Source of the DNA: Paenibacillus phoenicis
Lineage (GTDB): Bacteria; Bacillota; Bacilli; Paenibacillales; Paenibacillaceae
DNA: 64,000 nt
Assembly: GCF_034718895.1 (NCBI RefSeq)
Contig: NZ_JAYERP010000001.1
Coordinates: 3,261,501 to 3,325,500, forward strand
Direction: 5' to 3'
Shown here: positions 1-7,989 of the stretch, one piece after another
How positions within the stretch are numbered: the stretch's first letter is position 1
Layout of the letters: each line of letters begins with the position of its first letter
Notes under the pieces: generated by a model
The model's input: the letters and a program-made list of their open reading frames with translations, nothing else
Databases searched by the model: none
What the model was told of the DNA's origin: nothing
Made by a program: the position numbers and the translations under genes

Positions 1-1314
1 CGTACCTTCGGAAAGCGAGGTGAGCGCGTCAGGGAACTTGAAGATCGCATCTCTTAAGCCCGCGATCGCATTCGCAATGTCGCTGTTCCCCCGAATCGTC
101 GTATTTACGCCGTTGATCACCTCGTATTGCGAGGAAGCCGCTATTTTATTCGTATCTGCTAGAATGTCGGGATTGACTTTAATATCATCAATGGAGAACG
201 TTCCACTGTCGGATACAAAGAAAGGAATTCCAGTAGAGCTTGGCTTCGTTAAGGAGTAGCCCAGTTGATGTAATCCATTAAACCCTTTGACCATGACATC
301 CATGGAAGAAGTAATCTTGGAGCCGGCCGGGATCACCGTACCTGCGGCTACGGTGCCCATCCCATCAACTGTAACATCATTTAACGCTACAATATCTGAG
401 GACGTAACGTATCCGTTGCTTAAGGTAACTTTGATATCCCCAGTCACCAGGGTGCTGACTAAACCATTTAATTGGTTGCGGATCAAGTCCGTCTCCTGCA
501 GGGATTTGACATATCCGTTTAATTGTCCCGCCGTAGCTGTGTTCGCATTAGCTGCGGTCAGCGGCGTAACAGTGTCACCCGTCAGTACGTTAACCCCCGC
601 CGAGGTGATGTTCACCATCCCATTCTCGTCTTCGGTGTATTGAACATCCACAATCGTCGACAATTGATCCAACAGCAAATCCCGCTGGTCACGATAATCG
701 TTGGCATGATCCCCAAAGCTCTCATTGTCGCGGATCAGCACGTTCAGCCGAGCAATATTATCGAGAATATTGTTGGCCTCCAGCACTTTCTTATCGATAT
801 TCGTGTTTATATCATTTCTCAAGTTGTTCAAGGATTCACTAATATGCTTTAACGTATCGACCAGGTTACTGGCCGCGCCAGCGACAGCTACGCGGGCACT
901 CAGCAAGGAAGGATCCCGGTTCAAGGTCTCCCACGAATTCCAGAAATCGTCCATAACAGCGCTAAGCCCGTTACCTGAAGGTTCATTAATGATATTTTGA
1001 ATCGCGGTCATGCTCGAATTAAGAACTTCCCATGACCCGAGCATCTGATTTTCCCGACGGAATTGCGTGTCCAAGAAAGTGTCTCTCACCCGCGTAATGC
1101 TCGTATACTCAACCCCGGTCCCCAATTGTCCAGGCTGTGCACTTTTCGTCATGCCCATTGCCCAAATCGGATTGGCTTCCGTCAGATTCACCCGTTGGCG
1201 TGTATATCCTTCGGTGTTCGCGTTGGCAATGTTATGCCCTAGCGTCTGCATGGACACCGTATTTACAAAAAGCGCTCGTTTACTCGTTTCTATCCCATGA
1301 AAAGTAGAGGTCAT
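1..1314 (-). CDS. flgK: Flagellar hook-associated protein 1 FlgK (3' part missing, cut by window edge)
   Basis: FlgK is the first hook-filament junction protein, exported by the flagellar type III system and assembled between hook and filament. The minus-strand frame is open from the ATG at 1314 to the window edge and gives 438 residues. The N-terminus has the flagellar rod/hook signature: a short helix, then NIANANTEGYTRQRV near residue 30, followed by the long alpha-helical FlgK region with MDDFWNSWETLNRDPS and DQRDLLLDQLS. The C-terminal D0 helix lies outside the window. It follows flgN by 29 bp, in the usual flgM-flgN-flgK order, and is probably transcribed from the sigma-D promoter before flgM. 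Confidence 0.95.
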   Translation of the reverse strand, partial: MTSTFHGIETSKRALFVNTVSMQTLGHNIANANTEGYTRQRVNLTEANPIWAMGMTKSAQPGQLGTGVEYTSITRVRDTFLDTQFRRENQMLGSWEVLNSSMTAIQNIINEPSGNGLSAVMDDFWNSWETLNRDPSLLSARVAVAGAASNLVDTLKHISESLNNLRNDINTNIDKKVLEANNILDNIARLNVLIRDNESFGDHANDYRDQRDLLLDQLSTIVDVQYTEDENGMVNITSAGVNVLTGDTVTPLTAANANTATAGQLNGYVKSLQETDLIRNQLNGLVSTLVTGDIKVTLSNGYVTSSDIVALNDVTVDGMGTVAAGTVIPAGSKITSSMDVMVKGFNGLHQLGYSLTKPSSTGIPFFVSDSGTFSIDDIKVNPDILADTNKIAASSQYEVINGVNTTIRGNSDIANAIAGLRDAIFKFPDALTSLSEGT

Positions 1315-1343
1315 CTTTTATTCCCCTTTACCCTTGCGAATGA

Positions 1344-1844
1344 TTATGCCTTCGTATCAAACATGCTTCTTGCCGATGCTTTCTTATCTTGAGCCAATGG
1401 AGGGGAGTACGTCGTGCCTTCGTCTTCGCCGCCAATCATCAAATTCAAGGAGAAATCAATAAAAGAGAGCGATTGTTGAATTAGTTGCTGATTCAGATCG
1501 TTTACCCGTTTCAGTTCCATCAGGCGCTCACCAAGCTTCCGTCTAGCCTCATCCAGCATACGCTTCTCTTCCGGATCAAACACGAGCCGGAGAAGCTCCG
1601 ATACTGTTAATTCCAGCTGAGATCGGATGCCTTTGCTTTGCAGGAAAGTCTGTGCGGATGCAAACAGTTGTTTTTCCTGTTCTTCGATGGCCTTCACCAA
1701 TTTCGATTCTCGGGACATCACGCGAACCAGTTCTTCATAACTTCGCCCTAATATGGATTGCTTCTTCAATTCCATGACTTCAAGCAATTCGGCGTGAAGA
1801 TCATCCATCTGCTTCAGAATTTCGATGAGTGGCTGAACTGACAT
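1344..1844 (-). CDS. flgN: FlgN-family flagellar export chaperone
   Basis: A 166-residue, almost wholly alpha-helical acidic protein of the FlgN/YvyG type, a cytoplasmic chaperone that holds the hook-associated proteins FlgK and FlgL before export. The call rests on size, predicted coiled-coil helices (for example LMELKRVNDLNQQLIQQSL at about 110-130), and its position directly between flgM and flgK with gaps of 9 and 29 bp. FlgN family members diverge strongly, so context carries much of the weight. Confidence 0.85.
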   Translation of the reverse strand: MSVQPLIEILKQMDDLHAELLEVMELKKQSILGRSYEELVRVMSRESKLVKAIEEQEKQLFASAQTFLQSKGIRSQLELTVSELLRLVFDPEEKRMLDEARRKLGERLMELKRVNDLNQQLIQQSLSFIDFSLNLMIGGEDEGTTYSPPLAQDKKASARSMFDTKA

Positions 1845-1853
1845 ACTAACCTC

Positions 1854-2141
1854 CTATTTCTCGTTCAGAAAAGACTTGAAGTAAGGGACAAGCTTGTCGG
1901 CGAGCTTGCGTGCTTCCACCTGATAGGTTCCTGCGGAAACTTGCGCCTTTAACTCTTCAATCCGCTCGGCCCGCTCGGGATCGATTCCGACCTCCTGCGC
2001 TTTCAAGAGTTCCTTGGCTTCCGCCGAAATCGAGACCTCATCCTTGCGGCGAGCTTTGTTATCTGTATCTTTACGTTGCGAATCAATCTGGCGTTGATAG
2101 TTATTGATGGCTCCAACCCGTCCAGTTTCATTGATTTTCAT
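1854..2141 (-). CDS. flgM: Anti-sigma-28 factor FlgM
   Basis: A 95-residue protein with the FlgM layout: N-terminal MKINETGRVGAINNY, a disordered charged middle (DNKARRKDEVSISAEAKEL) and a C-terminal sigma-binding helix ending in ARKLADKLVPYFKSFLNEK. FlgM binds and inhibits sigma-D/sigma-28 until the hook-basal body is complete. It is the first gene after a well-matched sigma-D promoter (2192-2218), so it is probably under the sigma factor it inhibits, as in B. subtilis. Confidence 0.93.
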   Translation of the reverse strand: MKINETGRVGAINNYQRQIDSQRKDTDNKARRKDEVSISAEAKELLKAQEVGIDPERAERIEELKAQVSAGTYQVEARKLADKLVPYFKSFLNEK

Positions 2142-2166
2142 AGGGCTTCACCTTCCTTCCAAATAG

Positions 2167-2199
2167 AAAAAGCCGATAATCTTTACTAAGTTTATCGGC
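2167..2199 (-). terminator. Rho-independent terminator after yvyF, overlapping the flgM promoter
   Basis: On the minus strand the arm GCCGATAA (2199-2192) pairs with TTATCGGC (2179-2172), followed by a T run (as A on the plus strand, 2171-2167). It would end transcription coming from yvyF. Its 5' arm is the -10 element of the next promoter. Confidence 0.6.
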
Positions 2200-2218
2200 G
2201 GCACTGAAATTATTTTTA
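2192..2218 (-). promoter_or_regulatory. Sigma-D (sigma-28) promoter for flgM-flgN-flgK
   Basis: The minus strand reads TAAA (2218-2215), exactly 15 bases, then GCCGATAA (2199-2192). The known sigma-D consensus is TAAA-N15-GCCGATAT, so this matches at all but the last base with the exact spacer. It lies about 50 bp before the flgM start. Confidence 0.85.
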
Positions 2219-2271
2219 ATAGCGAAGCATTGGATGTTTAAGAATATTATGCCAAAGAATCACGGTTTTAG

Positions 2272-2727
2272 TCATTGGGGACTACGGAATTTGTCGATGG
2301 CGCTGTAAGCCCCACTTCCGCTCTTTTCTCCCGATTCGTTTCTTCTGGAAGTGTCCTCTTTCAGGGCGGAGTTCAAATCCCGAGTCAGCCGGGCACGGCA
2401 TGAATCGCACATATTCCCGTCACGAATCAAGACACCGCACACTTCGCAAGGATACATCATATTTGGGTTATTGGCGATCGAAATGCGCCCCTCTTTGATG
2501 AACTTGGTAATTTGCCGAATGGATACGCCCGTCGCTTCATGAACCTCTTGGATCGTCGCAGACTTCTCCTCACGCAGATACTTCAGGCACTTCTCGTACT
2601 CTGCTTCAATATCTTTAATGCAAGAAGGACAAATGTCTCTGAAATTTTTAGCAAACAGTTTCCCGCAGCGTGGACAATTTCCAAGCTCCATCCCCATGCG
2701 CTTACAGTCCTTTCTTGAAAACATCAT
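2272..2727 (-). CDS. yvyF: YvyF-type flagellar operon zinc protein
   Basis: A 151-residue protein of the TIGR03826 (YvyF) family found between comF and flgM in many Bacilli. It has two zinc-ribbon-like cysteine pairs: CPRCGKLFAKNFRDICPSC at about 19-37, and CEVCG followed by CDSCR near 95-110. Between them is a helix-turn-helix-like stretch, TIQEVHEATGVSIRQITKF. B. subtilis YvyF has been connected with flagellar gene control, but its exact action is not established here. A terminator and a separate promoter divide it from flgM. Confidence 0.85.
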   Translation of the reverse strand: MMFSRKDCKRMGMELGNCPRCGKLFAKNFRDICPSCIKDIEAEYEKCLKYLREEKSATIQEVHEATGVSIRQITKFIKEGRISIANNPNMMYPCEVCGVLIRDGNMCDSCRARLTRDLNSALKEDTSRRNESGEKSGSGAYSAIDKFRSPQ

Positions 2728-2808
2728 TTGATGTTAGATTACCTTATGACTAGGTCATTCGTCTATAACTTTATCAACAATTTTGAAGAATTTTGTAAAA
2801 ATTTAGGG

Positions 2809-4050
2809 TTAGGAACGTGCCCAGGTCAAGCAATAAATTTCGATCCGTTTCCCGATTTGTCCCCCCAATGCGTGCAATACACGAGAGCAGGCCTCCAACG
2901 TACTCCCCGTCGTATAGACATCATCGACGAGAAGAATACGTATCGGCTCGGGTGTAGGTTCAGTTAGAGTTCGGGAAAAAGGATCTAGTCCTGCCGCTTG
3001 AAAACGCGGGAGTTTCTTCTCTGCAACTTGCGGCATTGTTTGTAACCTTGGCGGATAGGAATCATCCCATGAAACCGCGCCAAACCAAGATGACGCCCAG
3101 GAAGAAGTTGAGTTGCGATTCGATTTAACCTCGTTTACTGCAGCCAACAACTTGTCCGCAGCGTGGGCGGTAAGTTGAAATGCATCATGCAAATCATGCA
3201 GACGTTCCCAGCGGGTCTTAAAGCTTTGCTTCTCGGTATGACGGGTGCGTTCCAGCAGGTTCAGCAAAGGAATACGCCCAGCGGACGCAGCGCCGTAGGC
3301 CAGCCGGGCCGCTTGATTGAACCCCCGTTCCTGCATGCGGTTGTGGCTGACCGGTACAGCCGTCACGGCATGGAACCGGAAAGGGATCCCATTGCGGTTA
3401 CCAGTTGAAACGGCTTCGTTGATTTCTTTGACCATACGCCGATACGCCATTCCCGTCATCCGGGCAAGAACCGTACCATACGCTTCATTGCCCCGATACT
3501 TGTATTGGGCAAGCCACTCCCGCATTAATGGGCTATATATAACCGCGCTTCGGTTCATGACAAAACTGCGGGGCGCTTGTCCCGTCCGGGTGCAGTCCGG
3601 GCAGCCCATCGGCCGGCCGCAGATTTGGCAGCGGGGGCTTTTGATCCAGGGGATCGAGAGATAGCAGGACAAGCAGATTTCCGGGTAACCTCGGACGCGT
3701 TCGGAAATTGTTTTGCCGCAGGTTAAGCAGGGAATCGCGGGCGGTGCAAGCAATTGCTGCAGCGGAGAAAGCAAGCCCGTCCAGGAAAAAGTGCGTCCCT
3801 CATGAAGCCAGCCCGTCCCCGAGGACAAGGAGTTCGAGGTGAAGTCATCCGCAGAATGGACTCCATTCGCCGTTTCCGAGACCTTCCTCGTCGCAGCAAA
3901 AGCTTCTCCGTTCGCCTGTTCAAGGCAAGCTTTGCCCCCTAGCCGCTCATAAGGATTTCGCTTAGGACATGGGGATGTTTTCACGCGACTCCAATTTCGG
4001 CTCCGCATCCGGAACCCGCCGCTTGCAACGCTCTGGGATGACTTCATCAT
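2809..4050 (-). CDS. comFC: ComFC competence phosphoribosyltransferase-like protein with long N-terminus
   Basis: ComFC/GntX-family protein needed for DNA uptake or processing of single-stranded DNA during transformation. It has an N-terminal zinc region with four CxxC pairs (CLTC about 108, CLSC about 126, CQIC about 139, CPDC about 147) and a C-terminal type I phosphoribosyltransferase fold with the PRPP loop LLVDDVYTTGSTLEAC near 375. At 413 residues it is much longer than the roughly 230 of B. subtilis ComFC; the extra sequence is a low-complexity 100-residue N-terminus and an insertion of about 50 residues around 310-360. The ATG at 4050 has an AAGGAGG ribosome site inside the 3' end of comFA, so coupled translation from this start is likely, but a later start cannot be excluded. 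Confidence 0.9.
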   Translation of the reverse strand: MMKSSQSVASGGFRMRSRNWSRVKTSPCPKRNPYERLGGKACLEQANGEAFAATRKVSETANGVHSADDFTSNSLSSGTGWLHEGRTFSWTGLLSPLQQLLAPPAIPCLTCGKTISERVRGYPEICLSCYLSIPWIKSPRCQICGRPMGCPDCTRTGQAPRSFVMNRSAVIYSPLMREWLAQYKYRGNEAYGTVLARMTGMAYRRMVKEINEAVSTGNRNGIPFRFHAVTAVPVSHNRMQERGFNQAARLAYGAASAGRIPLLNLLERTRHTEKQSFKTRWERLHDLHDAFQLTAHAADKLLAAVNEVKSNRNSTSSWASSWFGAVSWDDSYPPRLQTMPQVAEKKLPRFQAAGLDPFSRTLTEPTPEPIRILLVDDVYTTGSTLEACSRVLHALGGQIGKRIEIYCLTWARS

Positions 4051-4051
4051 A

Positions 4052-6352
4052 TTATTGAACCTCCTTTACCTTTATAAAGCCGTTTTTGTAAGCAGCCGCG
4101 TTCATCATTCGGATTTGCCGAATCGCGTCACGCTGCGACTTGGTCCACGCCGGTGCGGCAAACACAACCTTCCCGTTCGGATCGTCCTTGGAGCGGCCAG
4201 CTCTCCCTGCCATTTGGACCAAAGAGGCTTCATCAAACAATTCGCTGTCCGCATCCACTATGTATACATCGCTTTTGGGTACGGTGACGCCGCGCTCTAG
4301 TATCGTTGTCGTCACCAGCATGCGAATTCGTCCTTCCCGGAAGGCGAGCACTTTCTCGCTCCGGTCCGGATCTATGGAAGAGGTCCCCTCAATGGGGAGC
4401 CCAGGAAAATAAGTGCGTAAAAGTTCGGTAAAAGCCGCAATCTGGCGAATTCGGGTGACGAAGATAAAGATCTGCGCCCCGCGCTGAACGGAATGCTGCA
4501 GAGGGTGAAGCAGAGCAGGGGGCAGAAAGCTGCGGCGGAGGCAAACCTCCACGCTCGCCATGGCGATTCTTTCAGGAACTGGTAACGGGTAGCCGTGATA
4601 TCTTGCCGGCACTTTAGCGTGTGGCAGCCGGCCCGCCCGGATCTCTCTCCGCATTCGCGCGGGCGGCGTTGCTGACAGGAAAATAAAGCGGCCCTCCGGT
4701 TTGCAAGCGGCCTCCGCCGCAAAATTTAACATCGGATCATTGTGATAAGGGAATGCATCCAGCTCGTCGATCACGACCAAATCAAACGCCTGGTAAAACC
4801 GCAGCAGCTGATGGGTTGTAGCCAATATCAACCGAGCTTCCTCCCATCGCTGCGGGCTTCCGCCATATAAGACAGCCATCGGCTCCTCGGGAAAAGCCTT
4901 CGCCACCCGCGGCGCCAACTCCAGCACGACATCACGGCGCGGCGTTGCGACCAGCACCCGGCCGCCGCTATCCAATGCATAGCGCAGCAGAGGGAAGATC
5001 ATTTCGGTTTTGCCGGCGCCGGTTACGGCCCAGAGTAGGAAGCGTGGCGGACGGGACCTGGTTTCCGTCCGGCGCAAGGGGGAACGCCGCGAGGCCAGAA
5101 GAAGAGCCGGCCTTCCGTGAGCCGTTGCTGCCACTGGCCGCTGCGGAGCCGCTTCCTGCGCTTGCGCCAGGAAGCGCAGCGCCTGCCCCGCCGCGCTGCG
5201 CTGGGCGGGGCTCAGCCCCCACCGGTCCAGCAGGGACCCGGTGGGGGCCAGGCCCGCGGCCGTGCCGCCTCCGGCATGCGGCGGCACGGCGCCCGCGCTG
5301 CTGCCGCGCAGCAGCAGCGCGCAGGAGCGGCTGCGCCCGAGCGCGAGGCACGCCTCGCAGTAGGCGCAGCCGCGGGAGCCGCACGACCCGCAGGGCGTGC
5401 GGCGATGCACCCCGCTGCCGCAGCGCCGGCAGCGGGGGGTTCGGGCCCGGCGCCAACGCGGGCCCGGATCTTGGCGGGCGGAGGCCACGCCCGCCGTGAG
5501 CTGCACGCGCCCTTGCAGGTGCGCGTGCTGGAGGGCGGAACGCCAGACCGGGGCAAGGCCCGGCAGGCGTTCCGCCAGCAGCTGCTGGAGCTCCGCCTCC
5601 AGCAGCGAGCGGCCCACCAGCGCAGCGGCAAGGCGCTGCGCCGCATCGGCGAGCTCAGCCATCTCGCTACCCGATCCCCCGCGCCGAGAGTCATGCTCGT
5701 CGTCCCACTCCCTCACGGTCGGCCCGCCTACTCCATCCATCTGCATGGAGTATTGCCCCTGATCGCACACCTCCGCTTTAGCACCCAAACCTCTATTAAT
5801 GCTCGATAAGGCTCTTTTTCCCGTGGCCCCGACCTTTTTCTCCATCCACATTCCCGTCCTCATCTCCCTTTCCGTATCCTTTTCTAATTCCAATGTGTCC
5901 TCAATCCGTCCCGTCAACCTCATTCCCATCCTGGGATCCCCGCTATTCCCGCTATGTATAAACATCCGTCCCCATGCCGTGACTTGGCCATCCTTCACCA
6001 GCCACCCCCGGTGCCGACCTACCAGGGCACCCTCATCTAACGGCTCAGCCGGATGAATCAGCCTAGCCTCCGCTTTGATTTCCTCCTGCAAGGTCCGCAT
6101 CAAAAAATGATCCCATTCCCGCTTTGCCCACCGATCCATCTCACTGAACGCCTTGAAGGAATCTCTAGCCTCAACCGCCCAACCGAACGGTAACCCTTCC
6201 GATAATAAATAGATTGCGTGCGCCTCCCTATCTATCCACCACAACAAGTCAACGTGCAAATCCAAACTCGCACGAAGCTGCCATCCTGACTTAGTGCGTA
6301 CGGCATACAGACTCCCTCTCACAATTTCCACCGTCCTCCTAATTTCTAACAT
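4052..6352 (-). CDS. comFA: ComFA, DEAD-type ATPase for competence DNA import
   Basis: ComFA is the cytoplasmic-face helicase/translocase that helps pull transforming DNA through the ComEC channel. Visible are a four-cysteine zinc module (CRRCG ... CGSCG ... CAYCEAC, about residues 310-345), Walker A AVTGAGKTE near 445, a DEAD-like box IDELDAFP near 530, motif III FLSATPP, and a C-terminal helicase domain with TTTILERGVTVP and QMAGRAGRS. At 766 residues it is about 300 longer than B. subtilis ComFA; the extra part is N-terminal (residues 1-300) with no recognised domain. DNA from about 5040 to 5650 is unusually GC-rich, so long false frames open on both strands there. It is followed by comFC after 1 bp. 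Confidence 0.93.
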   Translation of the reverse strand: MLEIRRTVEIVRGSLYAVRTKSGWQLRASLDLHVDLLWWIDREAHAIYLLSEGLPFGWAVEARDSFKAFSEMDRWAKREWDHFLMRTLQEEIKAEARLIHPAEPLDEGALVGRHRGWLVKDGQVTAWGRMFIHSGNSGDPRMGMRLTGRIEDTLELEKDTEREMRTGMWMEKKVGATGKRALSSINRGLGAKAEVCDQGQYSMQMDGVGGPTVREWDDEHDSRRGGSGSEMAELADAAQRLAAALVGRSLLEAELQQLLAERLPGLAPVWRSALQHAHLQGRVQLTAGVASARQDPGPRWRRARTPRCRRCGSGVHRRTPCGSCGSRGCAYCEACLALGRSRSCALLLRGSSAGAVPPHAGGGTAAGLAPTGSLLDRWGLSPAQRSAAGQALRFLAQAQEAAPQRPVAATAHGRPALLLASRRSPLRRTETRSRPPRFLLWAVTGAGKTEMIFPLLRYALDSGGRVLVATPRRDVVLELAPRVAKAFPEEPMAVLYGGSPQRWEEARLILATTHQLLRFYQAFDLVVIDELDAFPYHNDPMLNFAAEAACKPEGRFIFLSATPPARMRREIRAGRLPHAKVPARYHGYPLPVPERIAMASVEVCLRRSFLPPALLHPLQHSVQRGAQIFIFVTRIRQIAAFTELLRTYFPGLPIEGTSSIDPDRSEKVLAFREGRIRMLVTTTILERGVTVPKSDVYIVDADSELFDEASLVQMAGRAGRSKDDPNGKVVFAAPAWTKSQRDAIRQIRMMNAAAYKNGFIKVKEVQ

Positions 6353-6557
6353 CTTTATCCATATTTCAACAGTTTTCGGATAATTCCTCTTTTTCTGATC
6401 TTAGTTTTTTTCAATTTCAAAATTTCTCCGTTGCTTCGACTTCTTTCACCAAAATCCTCACACCTCATGTCGCATCTTGTACTCTATTAAGCGCCCATAT
6501 TGAGGTACCCTAATGACCCCGAGATACCTATCGCCCCACAATAGAATTGGCTTCACG

Positions 6558-6740
6558 TAACGGAACTGAGTGACCTTATTTGCCTATTTCCCGGCTATTT
6601 CCCGGGATAACGGAACCTACAGACCTTATCCGGCCAAAAAGAAGGTAAAACTCCCACACATGATGCAAATAAGGTCTCCTCGTTCCGTTAAAATCCCCAT
6701 TCTTGCAATCCCAGGCAAATAACGCCTCTGAGTTCCGTTA
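6558..6740. repeat. 183-bp mirrored four-unit intergenic element, copy A
   Basis: Four related 25-bp units at 6558-6582 and 6608-6632 (forward) and 6666-6690 and 6716-6740 (reverse). The forward unit begins TAACGGA and has GACCTTAT near its end. Unit starts are 50, 58 and 50 bp apart. The outer and inner units can pair, so the whole element is a long imperfect inverted repeat. A copy with identical geometry lies at 31012-31194. No ORF is involved. Confidence 0.85.
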
Positions 6741-7068
6741 GAACGGCCACCACTTCGAGCCCAGGTGCACATTGCACTTCGCATATACCAGTTAGCTCAT
6801 GTCTTCTAGGCACTGCTCGTAGCCCTCATTCTCAGTCGTGCTCATTACCCCCAACCAAGCCGCCTCACACCGCTGACCACCACCGTCCACCTCCAATGCC
6901 ACTTTCTGATTTTCCTATTACAACCTCTTGTTACTGCTCTGCCTCCCACTTCCCGTCACCTTATTTACTCACCTTCACACCCAACCTCCTCAATCCCCCC
7001 CAACCGCATCCTTCTCTCCATCCACATCAATCTGGACCTCAGAGCTCCCCGCCGCCCCATCTCGCCTA
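6741..7068. other. Pyrimidine-rich gene-free stretch before comFA
   Basis: About 330 bp between the repeat and the terminator at 7069, strikingly rich in C and T on the plus strand (purine-rich on the minus strand), particularly 6880-7050. No convincing reading frame, promoter or structured RNA was seen. The remainder of the 6353-7226 gap holds the mirrored repeat, the terminator and, at 6353-6557, probably the comFA promoter, which could not be placed with confidence. Confidence 0.5.
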
Positions 7069-7117
7069 AAAATGCAAAAAAGCACACTCCTCGGCTACTC
7101 GCCATAAAGAGTGTGCT
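7069..7117 (-). terminator. Terminator after the small membrane gene
   Basis: On the minus strand the arms AGCACACTC and GAGTGTGCT (7117-7109 and 7089-7081, 9 bp) flank a 19-base loop and are followed by a broken T run (7080-7069). Confidence 0.8.
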
Positions 7118-7226
7118 TCACACTTTAACCTGCGCATTGCTGTGCGCCTGCCTGGTCATATGTTGTTGTCCTTCCTGCAGCCACTGTCGTTCTTGAGTTC
7201 CGGAACCATCGATTCCAGACAGGGGA

Positions 7227-7646
7227 TTACACGTGGACATATGGAATTTTGTCCGCCTCCCGCGGTACGCGAAGGTCGATGCAGACCGGCGCGTCCTCGG
7301 CCACCATGGCCGCATGCGCTTCCACATCCTCTTGCTGCACCACCGCCAAACCGATGACGGTGAGCTCTATCCCGCCTTGCTTTTCGAGCTTACGCAAGAT
7401 CGCCAGCGTATCGTCCTGCGAGCTTTCGTCCAACACCGTTACCTGCAGGGATAAACCACGCAGCCGCGCATACCACGAGAGCGCCCGCAAATACCATTCC
7501 ATTTGGTTCTCATGATTGCTCGTCACCAAAATATAATGAATCGCGCGATCCTTCCGTTTTCCCTGCCGAACCATTCCGTGCAAAACATGGACCAACGCCG
7601 CAGCCAAGCCGTAGCTGAGAAGGATCCAGCCAATATAAGAAACCAC
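7227..7646 (-). CDS. Small membrane-anchored protein of unknown function
   Basis: A 139-residue protein from a GTG start. The start was chosen because AAGGGAGGTG lies about 8 bases upstream; a TTG at 7730 would add 28 residues but has no clear ribosome site. An N-terminal membrane segment (about 2-20, VVSYIGWILLSYGLAAALV) is followed by a basic patch (RQGKRKDRA) and a soluble part. The stretch around LQVTVLDESSQDDTLAILRKL resembles the nucleotide-binding start of GT-A glycosyltransferases, but the remainder is too short for a full enzyme. It sits between degU and comFA and is followed by a good terminator. Function not recognised. Confidence 0.7.
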   Translation of the reverse strand: MVSYIGWILLSYGLAAALVHVLHGMVRQGKRKDRAIHYILVTSNHENQMEWYLRALSWYARLRGLSLQVTVLDESSQDDTLAILRKLEKQGGIELTVIGLAVVQQEDVEAHAAMVAEDAPVCIDLRVPREADKIPYVHV

Positions 7647-7989
7647 CGTACCCACCTCCCTTATAGCGACAATATATGCCGCCGCCAAGAGGTCGGTTAC
7701 TGGGCTCGCACGGAAGGAGCCGCAGAGCAAGGTATATCAACAAATCCGTTAGCCTTCCACCAACTATGTATATTGGCCGGTGCCGTTCGTTCGAGAGGCG
7801 TTAATGATGCAACCGGGACACCAAATGCTGCCCAGACTCCGGATGTAACGGCAACATCGCCTCACTTTTCAAGATCATGAATAAAATGGTAACCCCGGCC
7901 GCAAAGAGCCTCCCGCCCGAATCCCGCCAAGCCCTTCAAAACCAGCCACGGGACGGTTAGGCAATTTCGAGTGACCCAGCCCAGCTATC
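7647..7989. other. Gene-free stretch between degU and the small membrane gene
   Basis: About 340 bp with no convincing gene. A 25-codon minus-strand frame begins around 7879 but lacks a clear ribosome site and any recognisable sequence. No good terminator for degU was found in it. Confidence 0.4.

Noticed and set aside
4945-5809. Several long frames on both strands within comFA
   Set aside because: They arise from the GC-rich stretch that lacks stop codons. Only the ComFA frame carries the zinc module and helicase motifs.
6558-6740. CRISPR array
   Set aside because: Only four units, in mirrored orientation, diverged from each other, with spacers that are themselves partly conserved between loci, and no cas genes.
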